A stretch of 64,000 nt of DNA from Adineta vaga (lineage: Eukaryota > Rotifera): the NCBI GenBank assembly GCA_021613535.1, contig CP075495.1, positions 14,136,001 to 14,200,000 of the forward strand, given 5' to 3'. The notes under the pieces were generated by a model. The model was not told the DNA's origin. It did no database searches and saw only the letters and a list, made by a program, of their open reading frames with translations. Made by a program: the position numbers and the translations under genes. Positions 35,836-48,477 of this stretch are shown piece by piece (within the stretch, counting starts at the first letter, position 1; every line of letters begins with the position of its first letter).

Positions 35836-37304
35836 CTACATTTGCCCAATACTATTTATCACAATATCACCTTTATGTTGAAATGCCATGACCTAGAATA
35901 AACAATATTTTTAGTTAAATAGAAATAAATTCTGTATAAATTTATGTATTATGACACGTACGCTTCCGGGTGTGATTTTATGATAATATTCAGCAATAAG
36001 ATGACCATTCATAAATACCTATAATTAAGATTAGGACTATGATTTGCAATCTAAATTATGCGTTACTTACTGTATATTTATCCATTTGACATGAAATCTG
36101 TAGATCGATTGGTGAGCCTGGTATTAGAGGCATGTAGGATGGAAACGGTTGATTTTCTTCCGAACCCCATTGACCATTTCGTCGATGATTTTTAACAATG
36201 GTACGTGAATCAAAACGAGGATTGAAATGGAATGCAATATCATCGGTGTCATTATATCCTTGTAACAGATTTAATTCAAATCGACTAGCACCTTGAGGAA
36301 TGAAGCCACGTACAAAAATACGAGAATTATTATGGATTCTACATGATTGTATTGATGGTACACTACCGCTCTACATTGAATTAAAAGCAATAAGCTGTTT
36401 TTACAAAATCTAATAAAAATACAAACTGAAATCGAAGGAGGTGCTGAGGGAAATCCAAAACCAGCATTGAAATCTCCACCAAATGCCGGTTGAGCTGGTG
36501 GTGGTGGCGGACAATAGGCAAAATCTCCGCCAAAAGATGATGACGATGGGGGTGGTGGTGGACAAAAACCCATATTGCCACCCATACCCATACCCATACC
36601 CATACTGGGAGGAAAGCCCATTGAACCTGATCCTGAATAAACTTGTACAGATTCTAAAGTGACATCTCCTTTTATTTCAACTTGTTGAGCCAAATGCATT
36701 GGTGTACGTTGGTAAAATTCACAGACATGACTATTGTTTACCGCAATCTATCATAGTGTGAAGAAAAATTCAAACATAGTTCCCTTTTAATCATTAACAT
36801 AGACGTCTAGGTACTTTGAAACTGCGGTCTGTTGCTAAAATGACCATCGTAAATCGTGTACCACGATAAAATGGCAATGATTGACGTTCTTCTTGTCCCC
36901 ATGATCCTTGTTGAGCTAAATATCAAAAGAAGATAATATTAAGTGATGAAAAAACTCTATCTCTATCATACCACTGTTAAGAACAAGTGTGCTAGCATCA
37001 AAACGAGGATTGACATGTAAGACGATATCATCTTGATAATTCTTTAAATTGACTTCGAATCTATGTATAATATAAATCGAAAAGGGAATAACCGTTGATA
37101 TTGTTCTTATTAATCAGACCTGTTACCAGTAGGTGTGCCACTAATATGAATTTGTGTACCATTCGAAAGTGGTGGTGAGATTTGTGTAGTATACGGTACT
37201 GGCTGCAAAAATAGAGATCAAACTTATAAAACTCTTTTAACAAAATAAAAATATAAACTATTTACCAATCCGTAATTCATGCCTACTGTGAAATTAGGAT
37301 ACAT
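35836..37304 (-). CDS. Tandem-repeat galectin with Met/Gly/Pro-rich linker
   Basis: Eight exons (37304-37266, 37202-37120, 37060-36972, 36915-36815, 36747-36427, 36370-36071, 36018-35962, 35892-35836) join in phase to 348 aa. CRD1 has LHVNPRFDASTLVLNS, GSWGQEERQSLPFYRGT and IAVNNSHVCEFYQRTP. CRD2 has AFHFNPRFDSRTIVKN, GQWGSEENQPFP and VFMNGHLIAEYYHKITPGS. The linker is unusual: MGMGMGMGG, then two CPPPPP stretches separated by Ser and FGGDF repeats. Several exon lengths (83 nt for the CRD1 start) equal those of the neighbouring galectin, so the genes are tandem paralogues. The linker could provide flexibility or multimerisation; this is inference. Confidence 0.87.
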
Positions 37305-38283
37305 TTTGTTTTGAAAAATAAAAATACTGTGTTAGAGTGAATTTATTACGAAAAGATGGTCCTTTGTTCTTTGAATGTAGATAGCGATTTTACTGTTATC
37401 TTTATTTGTCAACTGAGGTGCTACAAGTGTATTTATTTTCTTTCTCTTTTTTCTTATTCATTCTTTTTATTTCTGACGTTTCAGAATATTGATAAGAAGC
37501 CTTTTCTTCGATAACGTCACTATAAATACTGCTTTCGTAGATAATAAATGTCTTTATGAATCATATTATTTGTATATATCCACCTTCAACTTTTACAGAA
37601 AAAGAAACGATTGATAATAAGAATAAAGTCCATTGAAACATATAATTGTCAAGTATTGACTTAATCTTTTTATGATAAGAAAAAAAACACAGAATTTAAA
37701 ACTCTTAGCAACAATGTTTTCCGTCATAACAAGTTGTGTATTTTTTTCAATAGTATTAAAAATGAGCAGAAAGAATAAAATAGAAGATCAAGCTTAGATA
37801 TGATGTAACCTAGTTTTTATTAATTTTCTTATCGTTATAAATCGGGCATGTTTCTTAGAACATCCATATATTATAGGAATGCACTATAAAAAAAAAGTCA
37901 TTTCATTTCTTTTTTCTCAATTAATAAAATAGAATTTTTTCAAATTGCATAAATTATATCTTTGTTCATAAGACATCTTGAGATCTATATATATATATAT
38001 ATATATAAACATGCAATGTGATTCATACACACAATCACTGAGACAAATATGCAGTATTAATGTCGTTGTGTGCTGTATTTCATATAAGTTTTTACAGGTA
38101 ATGTTTACCAATCAACCACGCAAAGCGAGCGAGAAGCATTCAAGTGTAACGATTCAGTAAGAAAAATCTTATATTTTTTTTGTTTTTTCTATTTTTTTCG
38201 CCTCTTCATCGTGTACAAAATGCTATCTTAATACGCGTACAACGAGCAAGTTATTTATCCGTGATAGCAGTAAAAATATACTT
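37305..38283. other. Intergenic between galectin 3 (-) and a secreted protein (+)
   Basis: Divergent promoter region of about 1 kb. It has a (TA)n microsatellite at about 37987-38007 and no coding frame with support. Confidence 0.5.
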
Positions 38284-39045
38284 ATGAAGCTATACGAATT
38301 ATTTATTTTATTTGCTTTAATATTATGTACAAGTGCTAGTTCTCGACAAGGTACATACTTAAAAATCTTTCTCTCCACGCAATATTATTTATATTGATGA
38401 TTATATCATAGATTCGGAACGTGAACTTCATAAATTTCTCAGAAGTAATCATATCACGGAACAACGTCGAGGAGGATATCAACATTTCGGAGCTGGTAAT
38501 ACTTGTATTGTTTAATACTTAGATTATCATTGTTCTGGTGTTTTGTAGATTCTTCTCTCGAAGGAAAACGTTATGTGAAACAAACAGGTAGGATTTAATA
38601 GTTTTAGTTCTTCATTTTTCTATAGATAATGACATTGAATATCACACCACACTTCGTATGAAGTTTTTTTTTATCATGATTCATTCCGTTTTTTCTTTTG
38701 ATTACAGGTTCTGAGCCAACATTACTGAACGTAACTGTAATCCATCGTGGTTTCTATCTTGTTACGGTTAAAATTAATTATCTTCGAAATGGAACACAAG
38801 ATGAATTCGAAACTGATTCGTTCTTCGATGGTACAAATAGAGTAATTCCTTTACAAAAAAATCCATCGGATATTATAACTTATGTACGTATACGTTTCCA
38901 TGTTGTCGGTTCGCTGAGTTTATTTGGTGATTTTCAAGTTATTGATCCCAGATCCCGTGATCTTTGTTTTGTGCTCTCTGGTACTGCATTCACGCCAGTT
39001 TATAGTATTTGCGCACCGGACGAAGATTATACGCGTAAACGATGA
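38284..39045 (+). CDS. Small secreted protein of unknown family
   Basis: Exons 38284-38350, 38412-38495, 38549-38587 and 38708-39045 join in phase to 175 aa. The first exon encodes a clear signal peptide (LFILFALILCTSASS). The mature part is about 110 residues of beta-rich sequence (NVTVIHRGFYLVTVKINYLR, IITYVRIRFHVVGSLSLFGD) with two closely spaced cysteines (DLCF and SICAP) near the C-terminus. Introns are all in the same phase (phase 1), common in secreted proteins. I do not recognise the fold with confidence. Confidence 0.75.
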
Positions 39046-39703
39046 AATCTATTACATTCTTACTAAAACACTGAATTGACCGAATTTTTTCCATAGAACT
39101 TTCCTAAATATATTTAACGTTTAATTCTTTTCGCTAACAATCTTTTACCAATAAAAGTAATAAAAAGATAAATCAATACTAAATCCATAAATTTTCACAT
39201 ATTCACTTTGTTCTTCGGCAATCTTTTATAATATCACTGGTACTGATGATACTAGAAAGAATGTTCTACTTTCATTTCAAACTAGTGGAAGTTCAATAGA
39301 TGAGATTGAGACGAAATGAAACAGAATATCTATCTTTCATGATAAATACAATTGTTAGAGATGTCTTCATAGTGTTTCTCTTATTCTTCTTTTCCCTCGA
39401 TCATATATCATCATCTCACTGTATCATGTCTAAACCCTCGATTCGTTCGATCATATATATATATATATGCGTTCGTTTTCTCCTCTATAGTCGGTCTGAT
39501 GTATAGTGTGTATGTGTATTTATCATCATCAAATAAACCCCTAACAACAATAGACATTTATTTTCTGAGCGCAACTTTTTCATGTTTTTTCATTTATTCA
39601 TTCAATGAAATTTATCATGTCGAACGGAACAACAGTTCTTTCATGTACATATCTAACTGATTTTTCTCACTTTGACATCTCTATTGAATCTAAACAATGA
39701 CTC
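39046..39703. other. Intergenic
   Basis: 3' UTR of the secreted protein and upstream region of the next gene, with a short AT microsatellite near 39455-39470. Nothing coding. Confidence 0.45.
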
Positions 39704-41757
39704 ATGGCTGTCATAAACTTTTTATTTCTTTTTGTAACATACATCGATAAAAACTGTATCATTTTTGTAATGTTTCGTTCGTGGCTACTCAAATTTTTAT
39801 TATGTTTCTCAAGATCAGAACACAATCAAATGAAAGAACAAGAAACGCCGACATCACATCTCGACGTAGAAAATTTAGATAACAAAAATCAAACACATTC
39901 ATCCATTTATCACATTTTCTCACCGCCTTTAAAACTTTCTATGTTGAAAAAAATTCATTGTCGAATAAAACCATCGTTGACAAATAATCGTCATCACACG
40001 ACACCATGGATATATTCATTCGATCATTCTCAAAATTGTATAAAAACGTTATGTGATAAACATACATCAACGAACATTCATACTAAACGATCACCAAGTT
40101 TAATCGATATTGACTGTGATAATCATCAATTTTCATTATCATCCGTTACGAAATCAAAATCTGAAATCAAGACTCAGTTATGTCGGTAAGAAATATCTTG
40201 AACAACATTATGTTCAGTTTTTATACTTGTGAATACTCAAAGTAAACTCCGTCATTGTCATTATGTGAACAATACTTGTCATTATTTATCTTCATCTATT
40301 CGAAAACAAAACAGTGATACGATGGTAAATACTTATGAACACGACAGTCTGACAAATCCATTGCATCATCACATATCAAGATTTCTATCATCCTGTGATT
40401 GTTCATCACGCAATATCAATTCATCTAAACATCATTCACCACTTTCAACTGATTCTACTATTAATATATCTACATCTACGAATGATATTAGCACATCAAT
40501 TGATAAAACAACCGATAAAATATGGCGACTCAAGATTCATGATCATTTGAATAAAGATGGAAGTCGACACAATGTTATGCATAAAGGTATATATAATAAC
40601 TCGTCAGCATTATCGTAGCAGCATTCATACGTAGGCAGTGAAGAATCTATCCGTCAACGTCGTGATAATAAGCGTGCAAAACGTTCCGAAGAAAAGACAC
40701 AAAAAATTAATGAAAAGATATCGAAAGCAAATGAACGTTGGCAAAAGTATTCCAATATTGATTATGAACTTGTCTTCTTCATTTCACGATATTATGATCG
40801 ACTACCATTATGTTCAACGTGTCGAAATTACTTCATTACTCATCAAACACATTATCTATTCAATGATCCACGTGCATCTATTGATTATGCTGCTGATGCT
40901 GCTCTTCGTTCATCAAGCAATAAAACAATTACATTAAAACAAGCAGCAAAATCGCGATTAATCAAAGATTATGATAAACAAACAGATTTAATTTTTCATC
41001 TTTGTGATACATGTCTATCAAAATGTGAAGATATACGAAACGAATTGAAACAAATCAGTACTGCTCGAAAAGCATCATTAACAAATACAAAAACTTCACT
41101 TTCTCACTCCCCGTCATCAAATATCTTCACATTGAATAATCCTTTTCCAACGCCAAATCATCAACAACCATCATCTATACCACAACATCCAAGTGCTATG
41201 ACTACTAGTAGTTAAATCAAAATTTTGTTTGTATCTATAGATGTGTATTTTATATAGATGTGAATAATCATTTTGAATATCATCAGATGAAATTAAAACA
41301 ACTCTATGAACAAAGTCAACGTTTGATTGTTGCTCAACAAAATCAACAACAAGTACAGTCGAATTTGAATTCGTGTACAAAACAAATGCAGTATCATTGT
41401 CTGGAAATATTACAGCTTCAATATCCTGGATTATTACTATCGTTTCCTTATCGACCATCATCAAATGCATTAAATTTAACTTATCGACATCAAAATTCGA
41501 CTGATGAAAGTGATTCAATTGACGCTGTACAAGATAATGATGAGAATAATGAAAGTACTAGTGATGAAACGAGATGCTGCGAATGCGAGAATGATAAAAG
41601 TCAAGATGATCGTGTGAGAATTCAAACATGTCATGAACTTGTAGAATATTATAGTAAGTCATGTATGTCAATCGATAAACAAATAAGTGTATGTCATTCT
41701 TTGAGATGCACCATTGGACGATTTTATTCGAGGTCTTCAAGTTCTCAAATGTCTTAG
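39704..41757 (+). CDS. Unidentified Ser/Gln/His-rich protein
   Basis: Four exons (39704-40185, 40243-40586, 40635-41210, 41258-41757) join in phase, giving up to 633 aa. The N-terminus is Ser/His/Thr-rich and disordered. The middle has a charged helix (RRDNKRAKRSEEKTQKINEK), a segment with CSTCRNYF..H..H and a later LCDTCLSKC that could be a metal-binding pair, and a proline-rich linker. The C-terminus has a probable coiled coil (YHQMKLKQLYEQSQRLIVAQ followed by Gln-rich sequence) and an acidic stretch. The start is uncertain: ATG at 39704 adds a hydrophobic leader, while ATG at 39830 follows a CTCAAG site that could be a splice acceptor. No family recognised. Confidence 0.7.
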
Positions 41758-42178
41758 TACTTTCAATCAATATTCATCTTGACTTAGAAATGCAATAACC
41801 ACATTGAATGAAACCTTAAACCTTGTCATTTCTTTTTTCTTTAGTTAATTCTTCTGTGTAATCAATGTATTATTTAGTAAATTATCAAGCACAAGACATG
41901 TATAAAACTCGAAAATTTGTAATACAAAAATCTAAATAAAACATGTCTCGTATGTTCTCTTCATATCTATAATATTGTTGACAAATAAACATGAGGAATC
42001 GCCATTAGTATACGGATTCTTTTTCTCGTTACTGTACTTATTGAATTCATACGAATACTCGTTAATTTAAAAAAATATAATGAAATAAGATTGAAATTAA
42101 ATGAATTGATCGATATTTATCGTTTTTAATCTTTCTAATAATACTTTATTATGAAAACAAAAAACAATACACGAATTA
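41758..42178. other. Convergent 3' flanks
   Basis: About 420 AT-rich bases between the preceding plus-strand gene and MTRES1 on the minus strand; it should hold both 3' UTRs. An AATAAA word on the plus strand lies near 41935. Confidence 0.5.
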
Positions 42179-43076
42179 TTAACTCCATTGCGATCCATCA
42201 ACCTCTATACCTTGTCGCCATGCAATCAAACATACTTTTACTTTGTTTTTCAAAGACTTGTCAGGAAATACTTTATATATAATGATGCGTTTCGAATTAT
42301 ATTTTGCACCATCTGTACGCGATACAATGAGATCAATCACATCACCTTCTTTCATCTGAAATGCACATGTACAAAATCCTAGTTCATCAATATAAAATCG
42401 CTTTACAAATCATACTTGTTGTGCTTTTTTTGTTGATTTTTCTCCATTAACTCGTAATTTTGATCCATAGAATTCATCTTCAATTGCACTAGTAATAAAA
42501 AGACAAATACATCGAGAAAATGAATGATCGTTTTACAATATTTACCTTCGTCCAATACCAGTGCCTGCTGAACAGATGAGATCAAGACGAAGTGAAGCAA
42601 GATGTCGAATGATTGTGCGATAACCTATGATCATACAACATTCTTATGAATATTCTATGTCTGTTTGTAAGTTCAAACAAACCTTTAGGTAGTTTATGTT
42701 CCTGAATACTTTGCTTAATTTTGTCTTGTTCACTCTAGAAGAAAATCAATCTATTCATAGGATATATTAAAATTGAAGAATATGAATATTATAAACTTAG
42801 TATTACTTGATCATCTTCATCATCATCTTTATCATCGTCTTCTGCTTCATCATCTTCTTCGGTAATATTCGAATAACCTTTATTTCGACGTTGTGCATGA
42901 ATAATTGATGAAGAAGAAAATAAACAATTCTGCTGTACTACCATCGAATTATATGAATATGAATCAATCGATGATAAATTTTGTATTGACATTCGTAACG
43001 ATGACAATAACATATTATGATATCTACTTGTTAACAATGATCGACGTAAAGTCGATATAAAACGAAGAGTAGACAT
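42179..43076 (-). CDS. MTRES1: Mitochondrial transcription rescue factor 1 (S4-like)
   Basis: Exons 43076-42807, 42734-42683, 42624-42546, 42488-42416 and 42355-42179 join in phase to 216 aa. The N-terminus is basic and Ser/Leu/Arg-rich (STLRFISTLRRSLLTSRYHN), as in a mitochondrial targeting peptide. An acidic stretch (EEDDEAEDDDKDDDEDD) follows, then an S4-type RNA-binding domain: LASLRLDLICSAGTGIGRSA, EFYGSKLRVNGEKSTKKAQQ and KEGDVIDLI. This matches the MTRES1/C6orf203 family, which binds RNA and protects mitochondrial transcription and ribosome quality control. A CTTTTTACAG acceptor abuts the ATG, so I start there rather than at the upstream in-frame ATG at 43112. Confidence 0.85.
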
Positions 43077-43092
43077 CTGTAAAAAGAAACTA
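43077..43092 (-). promoter_or_regulatory. Splice acceptor abutting the MTRES1 start codon
   Basis: On the minus strand TTTCTTTTTACAG lies directly before ATG. It is a 5'-UTR intron end or a trans-splice site and decides the MTRES1 start. Confidence 0.5.
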
Positions 43093-43377
43093 ATATCTTG
43101 TTTAATATACACATGTATTAACTTCGAAATATCTTCATTTTATTTTATATATTTAACAAAAGTAACGTAAATTAAGAGATATCTATAGAACATCACCAGA
43201 ATAGAAACACAGTAGTTGGAAACAACAATAACAATTTTAGGAAATAAATAACCGAGGAAGAAATAGATGAAAGAAGAAAAACAAGAAAATTGTACAAGAA
43301 TAATGAAAAGAAACTCAATATCACTAGAAAAAAGATCTTTTATTTTATGCAGTTGTTGTTGAACATTTTTGTCCTTT

Positions 43378-46300
43378 TTATTGCTGCTGCTGTTGTTGTT
43401 GTTGTTTGATAAGACATTCAAATTGATCTGCAGATTTTAACTGAAGAATAGTTTTTCTTTCCACAGCATTTGCATAAAGTTTTTGCCAATCTTCACTGAT
43501 CTATTCAAATCAAAGGCTATATCAATCATCTGATGAAATTAATAGACTAAATTCTTACATTTAATGAATCCATATGACCTAATATATACATTGCATATTT
43601 TGCTCGAGTTAATGATACATTCAATCGTTGTCGATTAGCAACAAAACCAATTCCTGTTGCTGTTGTTGCAGCATTTACGACTTGTGTTGCTCGAACACAT
43701 GATAAAAGAATCACATCTTTCTGTCGACCTTGAAATGCATCGACTAAATAATAATCAAACTTATAAAGTTAAAAATCGCTTATTTTTCTTTGCTGATGAT
43801 TTTACCCGTTCCAATATCAATTTTATGTTGACGAAGATTACGTTGTGCTAGTTTTTGTTCAATCAATTTCAGTTGATAATTATACGGAGTGATAATACCA
43901 ATTTCTACGTGAATCAAATGAAGAAATGATTATTCGATGGAGGAAATTTCTACATACGATTGAATGGTACTTTTGCTTGTTCATTAATAAATTCGACTAG
44001 ACAAACAATAATTTCGGCTTCAAGTGGATTGCCATAGGATTGTGTCACAGGATCTAATTGTTCTTGCCCGTTGACAACATCAAGTATCATGTATGGTTTT
44101 AAAAGAAATTTTTTCCTATTCAAATTATGAGATAAATTAGGTAAACATGTCAATTGACTGGTAAATTACCGTTTCTGATTGATTGTTTTGTCTGTTTTTA
44201 GTTTTGAGCGATAAATATGCATCGATGGAAATTTACATATTTCATCATGCATTCGATATTGCTAAAAGAATAAGATGAAGATGAAAATACAAGTTTTCGA
44301 TCGACGTGTCTGATGAACATCAACTCTTTCATTCAATAACACTCTTTATAGATCAGGAAAAACAATCATTCAAAAAACAATCTTTGTAACTTACAATATT
44401 AAGCATACGAATAGGATTATTCAGATCGTATTTGAATAATTTGTAAAGACGTTCGAATAATGATTGATTCAAACCAGCTTCAAGTGCTCGTCGAGATAAT
44501 ATTGTTGCAGGACTAGAAGATATTTAATAGAAAAGAAGAACTCATATAAAATCAATTAAAATCTTTACAGTTGTTCAGGATCACCAACAAGTATTATTCG
44601 ATTCATTCCAAGTCGAAGTGGTATATAATTATCGATTTCAATACATTGTCCAGCTTCATCAATAATTAAACAATTAAATAGACTCGGCGCTGTTGATGAC
44701 GATGATGATGATGATGCTTTTGGTAGTTTGTTTGATTTATCATTTTTATTTGATTGTTGATTAACATCCATTGAAGAAAATGAATCAAATATAGAATTAC
44801 CAACATAATTTAGAGTAGAAACGCAACTATGTATATAAAAAAACGTTTAATAAAGACGAAGACGTAGACAATGAAACTTACATATCAGCATTTTGTAATA
44901 ATTCGATTTTAATTTCACGTTCACGTTGACGTCGAGCAGCTTCTGGCATTGTCTAAAGAAAATTAAGAAATTCTATATCATATATTAATCTTCAATAGGA
45001 AATGCATACTTTTCGACATGTCTGTTGTAGTTTTATAATACTAGCAGTGATTTCTTTTAGATTTAATTGTAAATCTTTTAACTAAATAGATTCAACATAA
45101 TACATGTTCACTAATATGATAGATTTTACAAACCTCTTCAGATATCTGATTACCAGCTGATGCTGTTTGTTGTTTCTTTTTTTCTTCTTCAATTCTTTGT
45201 AAGACTTGTTTTTTTTGTGTTTCTTTATTGGCTAAATTTCGTTCAATAGCTTCATTTGCACCACCAGTATTTAATACTAAATCAAATATTCGAACGTATA
45301 TTCTTCTCCAGATAGTTTCAAACCTTCTTCTAAACGTTTTTGAGCAAGTACGTCCAATGAAACATTTTCAATATCTTCACTAACACCACCGCCGCGTGCA
45401 CATCGGATTAATTTGAATGGTACTAGAAAGGTTTCATGCAGACAGAAAATAGTTGAAATCAATTAATCATTTTACATTGTGAAGTTGTTTGATCCGTAGT
45501 TTTACGTGCAAAAACATCAAGTAATCGACGAACGATTTCATTACAACCACCATTTGAAGGACAACATATCAAAATTTTCATTTTCTTTTGTGATCCTCCC
45601 GATGATGTGATCGTTGGTGATTGTTCATTTGATGGTGATGAAGCTAACATTGGCTAAATGATCCATATATAGAGTTTAGTTATACTGATGATTGTGATAA
45701 CTTACTTGAAGAAGAGCACGAACAATACCTGTTATTGTTTGAGATTTACCAGTACCTGGTGGACCTTGACACATATAGACTTTTGCTTGATCATCATCTT
45801 TTGTATCATAAATCATCGAAACAGCTTCGGAAATTACATTTCGTTGAGAGTCATTGTATGCCTAGAATTACAAAATCAAATGTCGTGTATTCCGCACATA
45901 CGTTTATTCTTTTTCTACCTGAAGATATTTTTGTTCCATAAGCTTCTTTTGTGTACTTGTTACTTGAAATATATCCTCAGTTAATGATGGACTTAATAGA
46001 TGTTCGAATAAAGGACATGTACGCATCGATGCTAACGCTTTAAAACGACGTAATGTTGCTGTTAAAGACGTAATTGCCTAAATATTTATTTTGTATTCTA
46101 TTGTTACACAATTCTATTGTTTTTTACTTTAATTTTTATTTGTGATCCATCTAAAATTTTCATTCCATTACCAAATATTCGAATATAATATTCATAACAA
46201 AACCAAACAGGTGGTTTTATTTTTACATCAGGATGATCATCTAAAATTAAATATTTCCATCGTTATTGAATTGATTCTACGAAGAAATAAAAACGAAACT

Positions 46301-48238
46301 TACGATACGATTTATGCAAACGTGTTTTATCGATAATTCGTTCACCACTTCGTACTAGACCAAAGATTTTCTTCACAGGTTGATTTAACAATGTAATAAC
46401 AACTAAATCATCTTCACTAAGCATTTCTCGACGTTGATTTGGCATTGATGGATTACGTTTTTGTAGTACTTGAGCTTTTAATTCATATAATCCTGATTTA
46501 AACAGACGTATTTGAGGAAGAACAGCATCATATTCTATGCCAGCTAGTTTATGATCATTTAATTTCACACTTCGTTTGATCTATTGGTAAAAAAAAGTAA
46601 GACGTATGGTAAAGTGTTTTTCTTTTGTCCTTTATTCACTTCTTCGAATGTTTCTTCGAATAGCCAAGGCATTGTAATTTCTTCATATTCTTCGAAGGAA
46701 GAATAAAGCTCAAGTAATGGCATTGGATAAGCATTTTCACCAAGGAAATCTTTATATAAAATATTCGATTCAATTTCTAGGAACATAATAAGCAATGCAT
46801 GTTCTATAAGAATCAAATGTACAATATAGTCAAACCTATTTCATCAATTAATGTAACGGGCCATTTGAGAATATAGATAAGATAATCATCATATGTATGA
46901 ATTTTTCTTGATTTGACTTTTTTCTCTTTATTAGTTGTGGAATGAAGAGTTACGACACTCGAGATAGATGATGACGATGATTGAACTGTTGTTAGATCAA
47001 CTAATGGATGTGACGATATCGATGGACTAATAGTTGTTGTATTTGTTGTTGTCGTATTAGTTAATGTTACACGAGTCATGGTTTCAGTCATTTCTTGTAC
47101 GAGTTTTTCAAAAGGATTTTTGGATGTCTAAAGAAAAATTCTGATTGTAAAAAAAAGCTGAAGAGTATGGTTGATTCAAAAAAACCTTTTCAGTTCCTCG
47201 AACTTTCTTTGATGTAGATGGATCGAGTTCTGTAGCTTTTCGTTTTGTTGGTACAGTTGGTTTTGTTGCTGAAATATAAAAACCTTTTTCTTAATACAAA
47301 GTAGAACTATTAGGTTCTCATACGTTTTCCATCGGTTGACAGTGGTGGTGCTGGTGGTGCTGGTTTGGGTCGACGCATTAATTGTTCACGTAATCTCAAT
47401 TGTTCTTCCGCAACGATTTGTGTCAACGCTACTTGTTCACCACGTGAACGACGACTTCGTAATGTAGTTAAGATCTTCTTAGTTCTATCACTGACTGATT
47501 CTAATTGAAAATAGAATATGAAATTTTGCATGATTAAGAGTGAAACAAACTTGCGTACCATCTTTTGAAGCAAAGGTATGAAAATCAGCTTTACTATTTG
47601 GCAATTTTTTCACAGGTGGTCGAACTATCGATGCTGCTGCTGATGATGATGATGGAAGATCCAATGCAACAATATCTTCATCATCACTATCACTAGCTCG
47701 ACGCTTTTTCGATGAAGATACAATAGTTGTTAGTTCTTGTCTCAGTCGATGATTTGATGGAGGAAGAGTACCAGTACTTGCTGAATCTAAATATTTAAAG
47801 ATGCTAGCCATAGTTTAATATGAAAGTGAGAAATATTGATCTTACTTTGTAATGGTTTTGATGGTGATGTGTTTGTAGAAGAATTATATCGTTTAAAAAA
47901 TGGATGTATAGTTGAACTAGTCGTTTCAGATCCTGAAAAAAAACCATCGTTTAGATCGATATGGTAATAGATGACAATGAAAAACAATGATTACCACTAG
48001 TTTTCTTTGTTTGTTCTTCAGCTTGTATGAACTGTTTAAATTCTGGTGTTTGTTCAAATTTTAATGCACTAGTCAATAATTCATCATCACTTAATTCTTC
48101 TACTATGACTGGTTTTTTAGTTGTAGTAGCTGTTGGTAATGTTTGTTGTAGATATCGGGGAATATCATTATTCTTTGTATTACTATTATTTGTAGTTGCT
48201 GATAAATTTTTAATACGTTGAAAGAAATAACTTGACAT
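43378..48238 (-). CDS. SETX: Senataxin/Sen1-type RNA-DNA helicase, compact form
   Basis: Twenty-three exons run from 48238 to 43378 and join in phase to about 1191 aa, well under half of human senataxin. The N-terminal third is disordered, Ser/Thr- and Lys-rich, with nuclear signals (KKRRASDSDDED, TKRKATELD). The SF1B helicase core shows Walker A GPPGTGKS (exon 45861-45706), ICCPSNGGCNEIV, a charged insertion (RIEEEKKKQQ), Walker B NCLIIDEAGQCIE, LVGDPEQLPATI, YRMHDEI, IGIITPYNYQ, TVDAFQGRQKD and RLNVSLTRAKYAMYILGH. It ends in a glutamine run. Senataxin resolves R-loops and helps transcription termination. A 47-nt intron at 45323-45277 is open in one frame and can look like coding sequence. 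Confidence 0.93.
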
Positions 48239-48477
48239 TTTTTAATGAATATTTACATGAATCAAAAAAATTCAAATAGACTATTTTCTGATCATCGTTA
48301 TCTAAAAATTCAGTAAATGACAAGATGAAAAAGAAGACTAGTATATATATATCAAGAGTTTTTCTATATTTTGAGTGTTATTTAGATGAGTAAATTATAT
48401 AGAAAGAATATATCAGAAGGAAAATAAAGTACATATATGTGCATGAAAATGTAGAGATAGTGAAAGTGAGAAGAAAA

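Noticed and set aside
45277-45330. Apparent frameshift in senataxin after RLEEG
   Set aside because: A 47-nt GT..AG intron (GTTTGAAACT... to GATTTAG) restores the frame exactly; the intron merely happens to be open.
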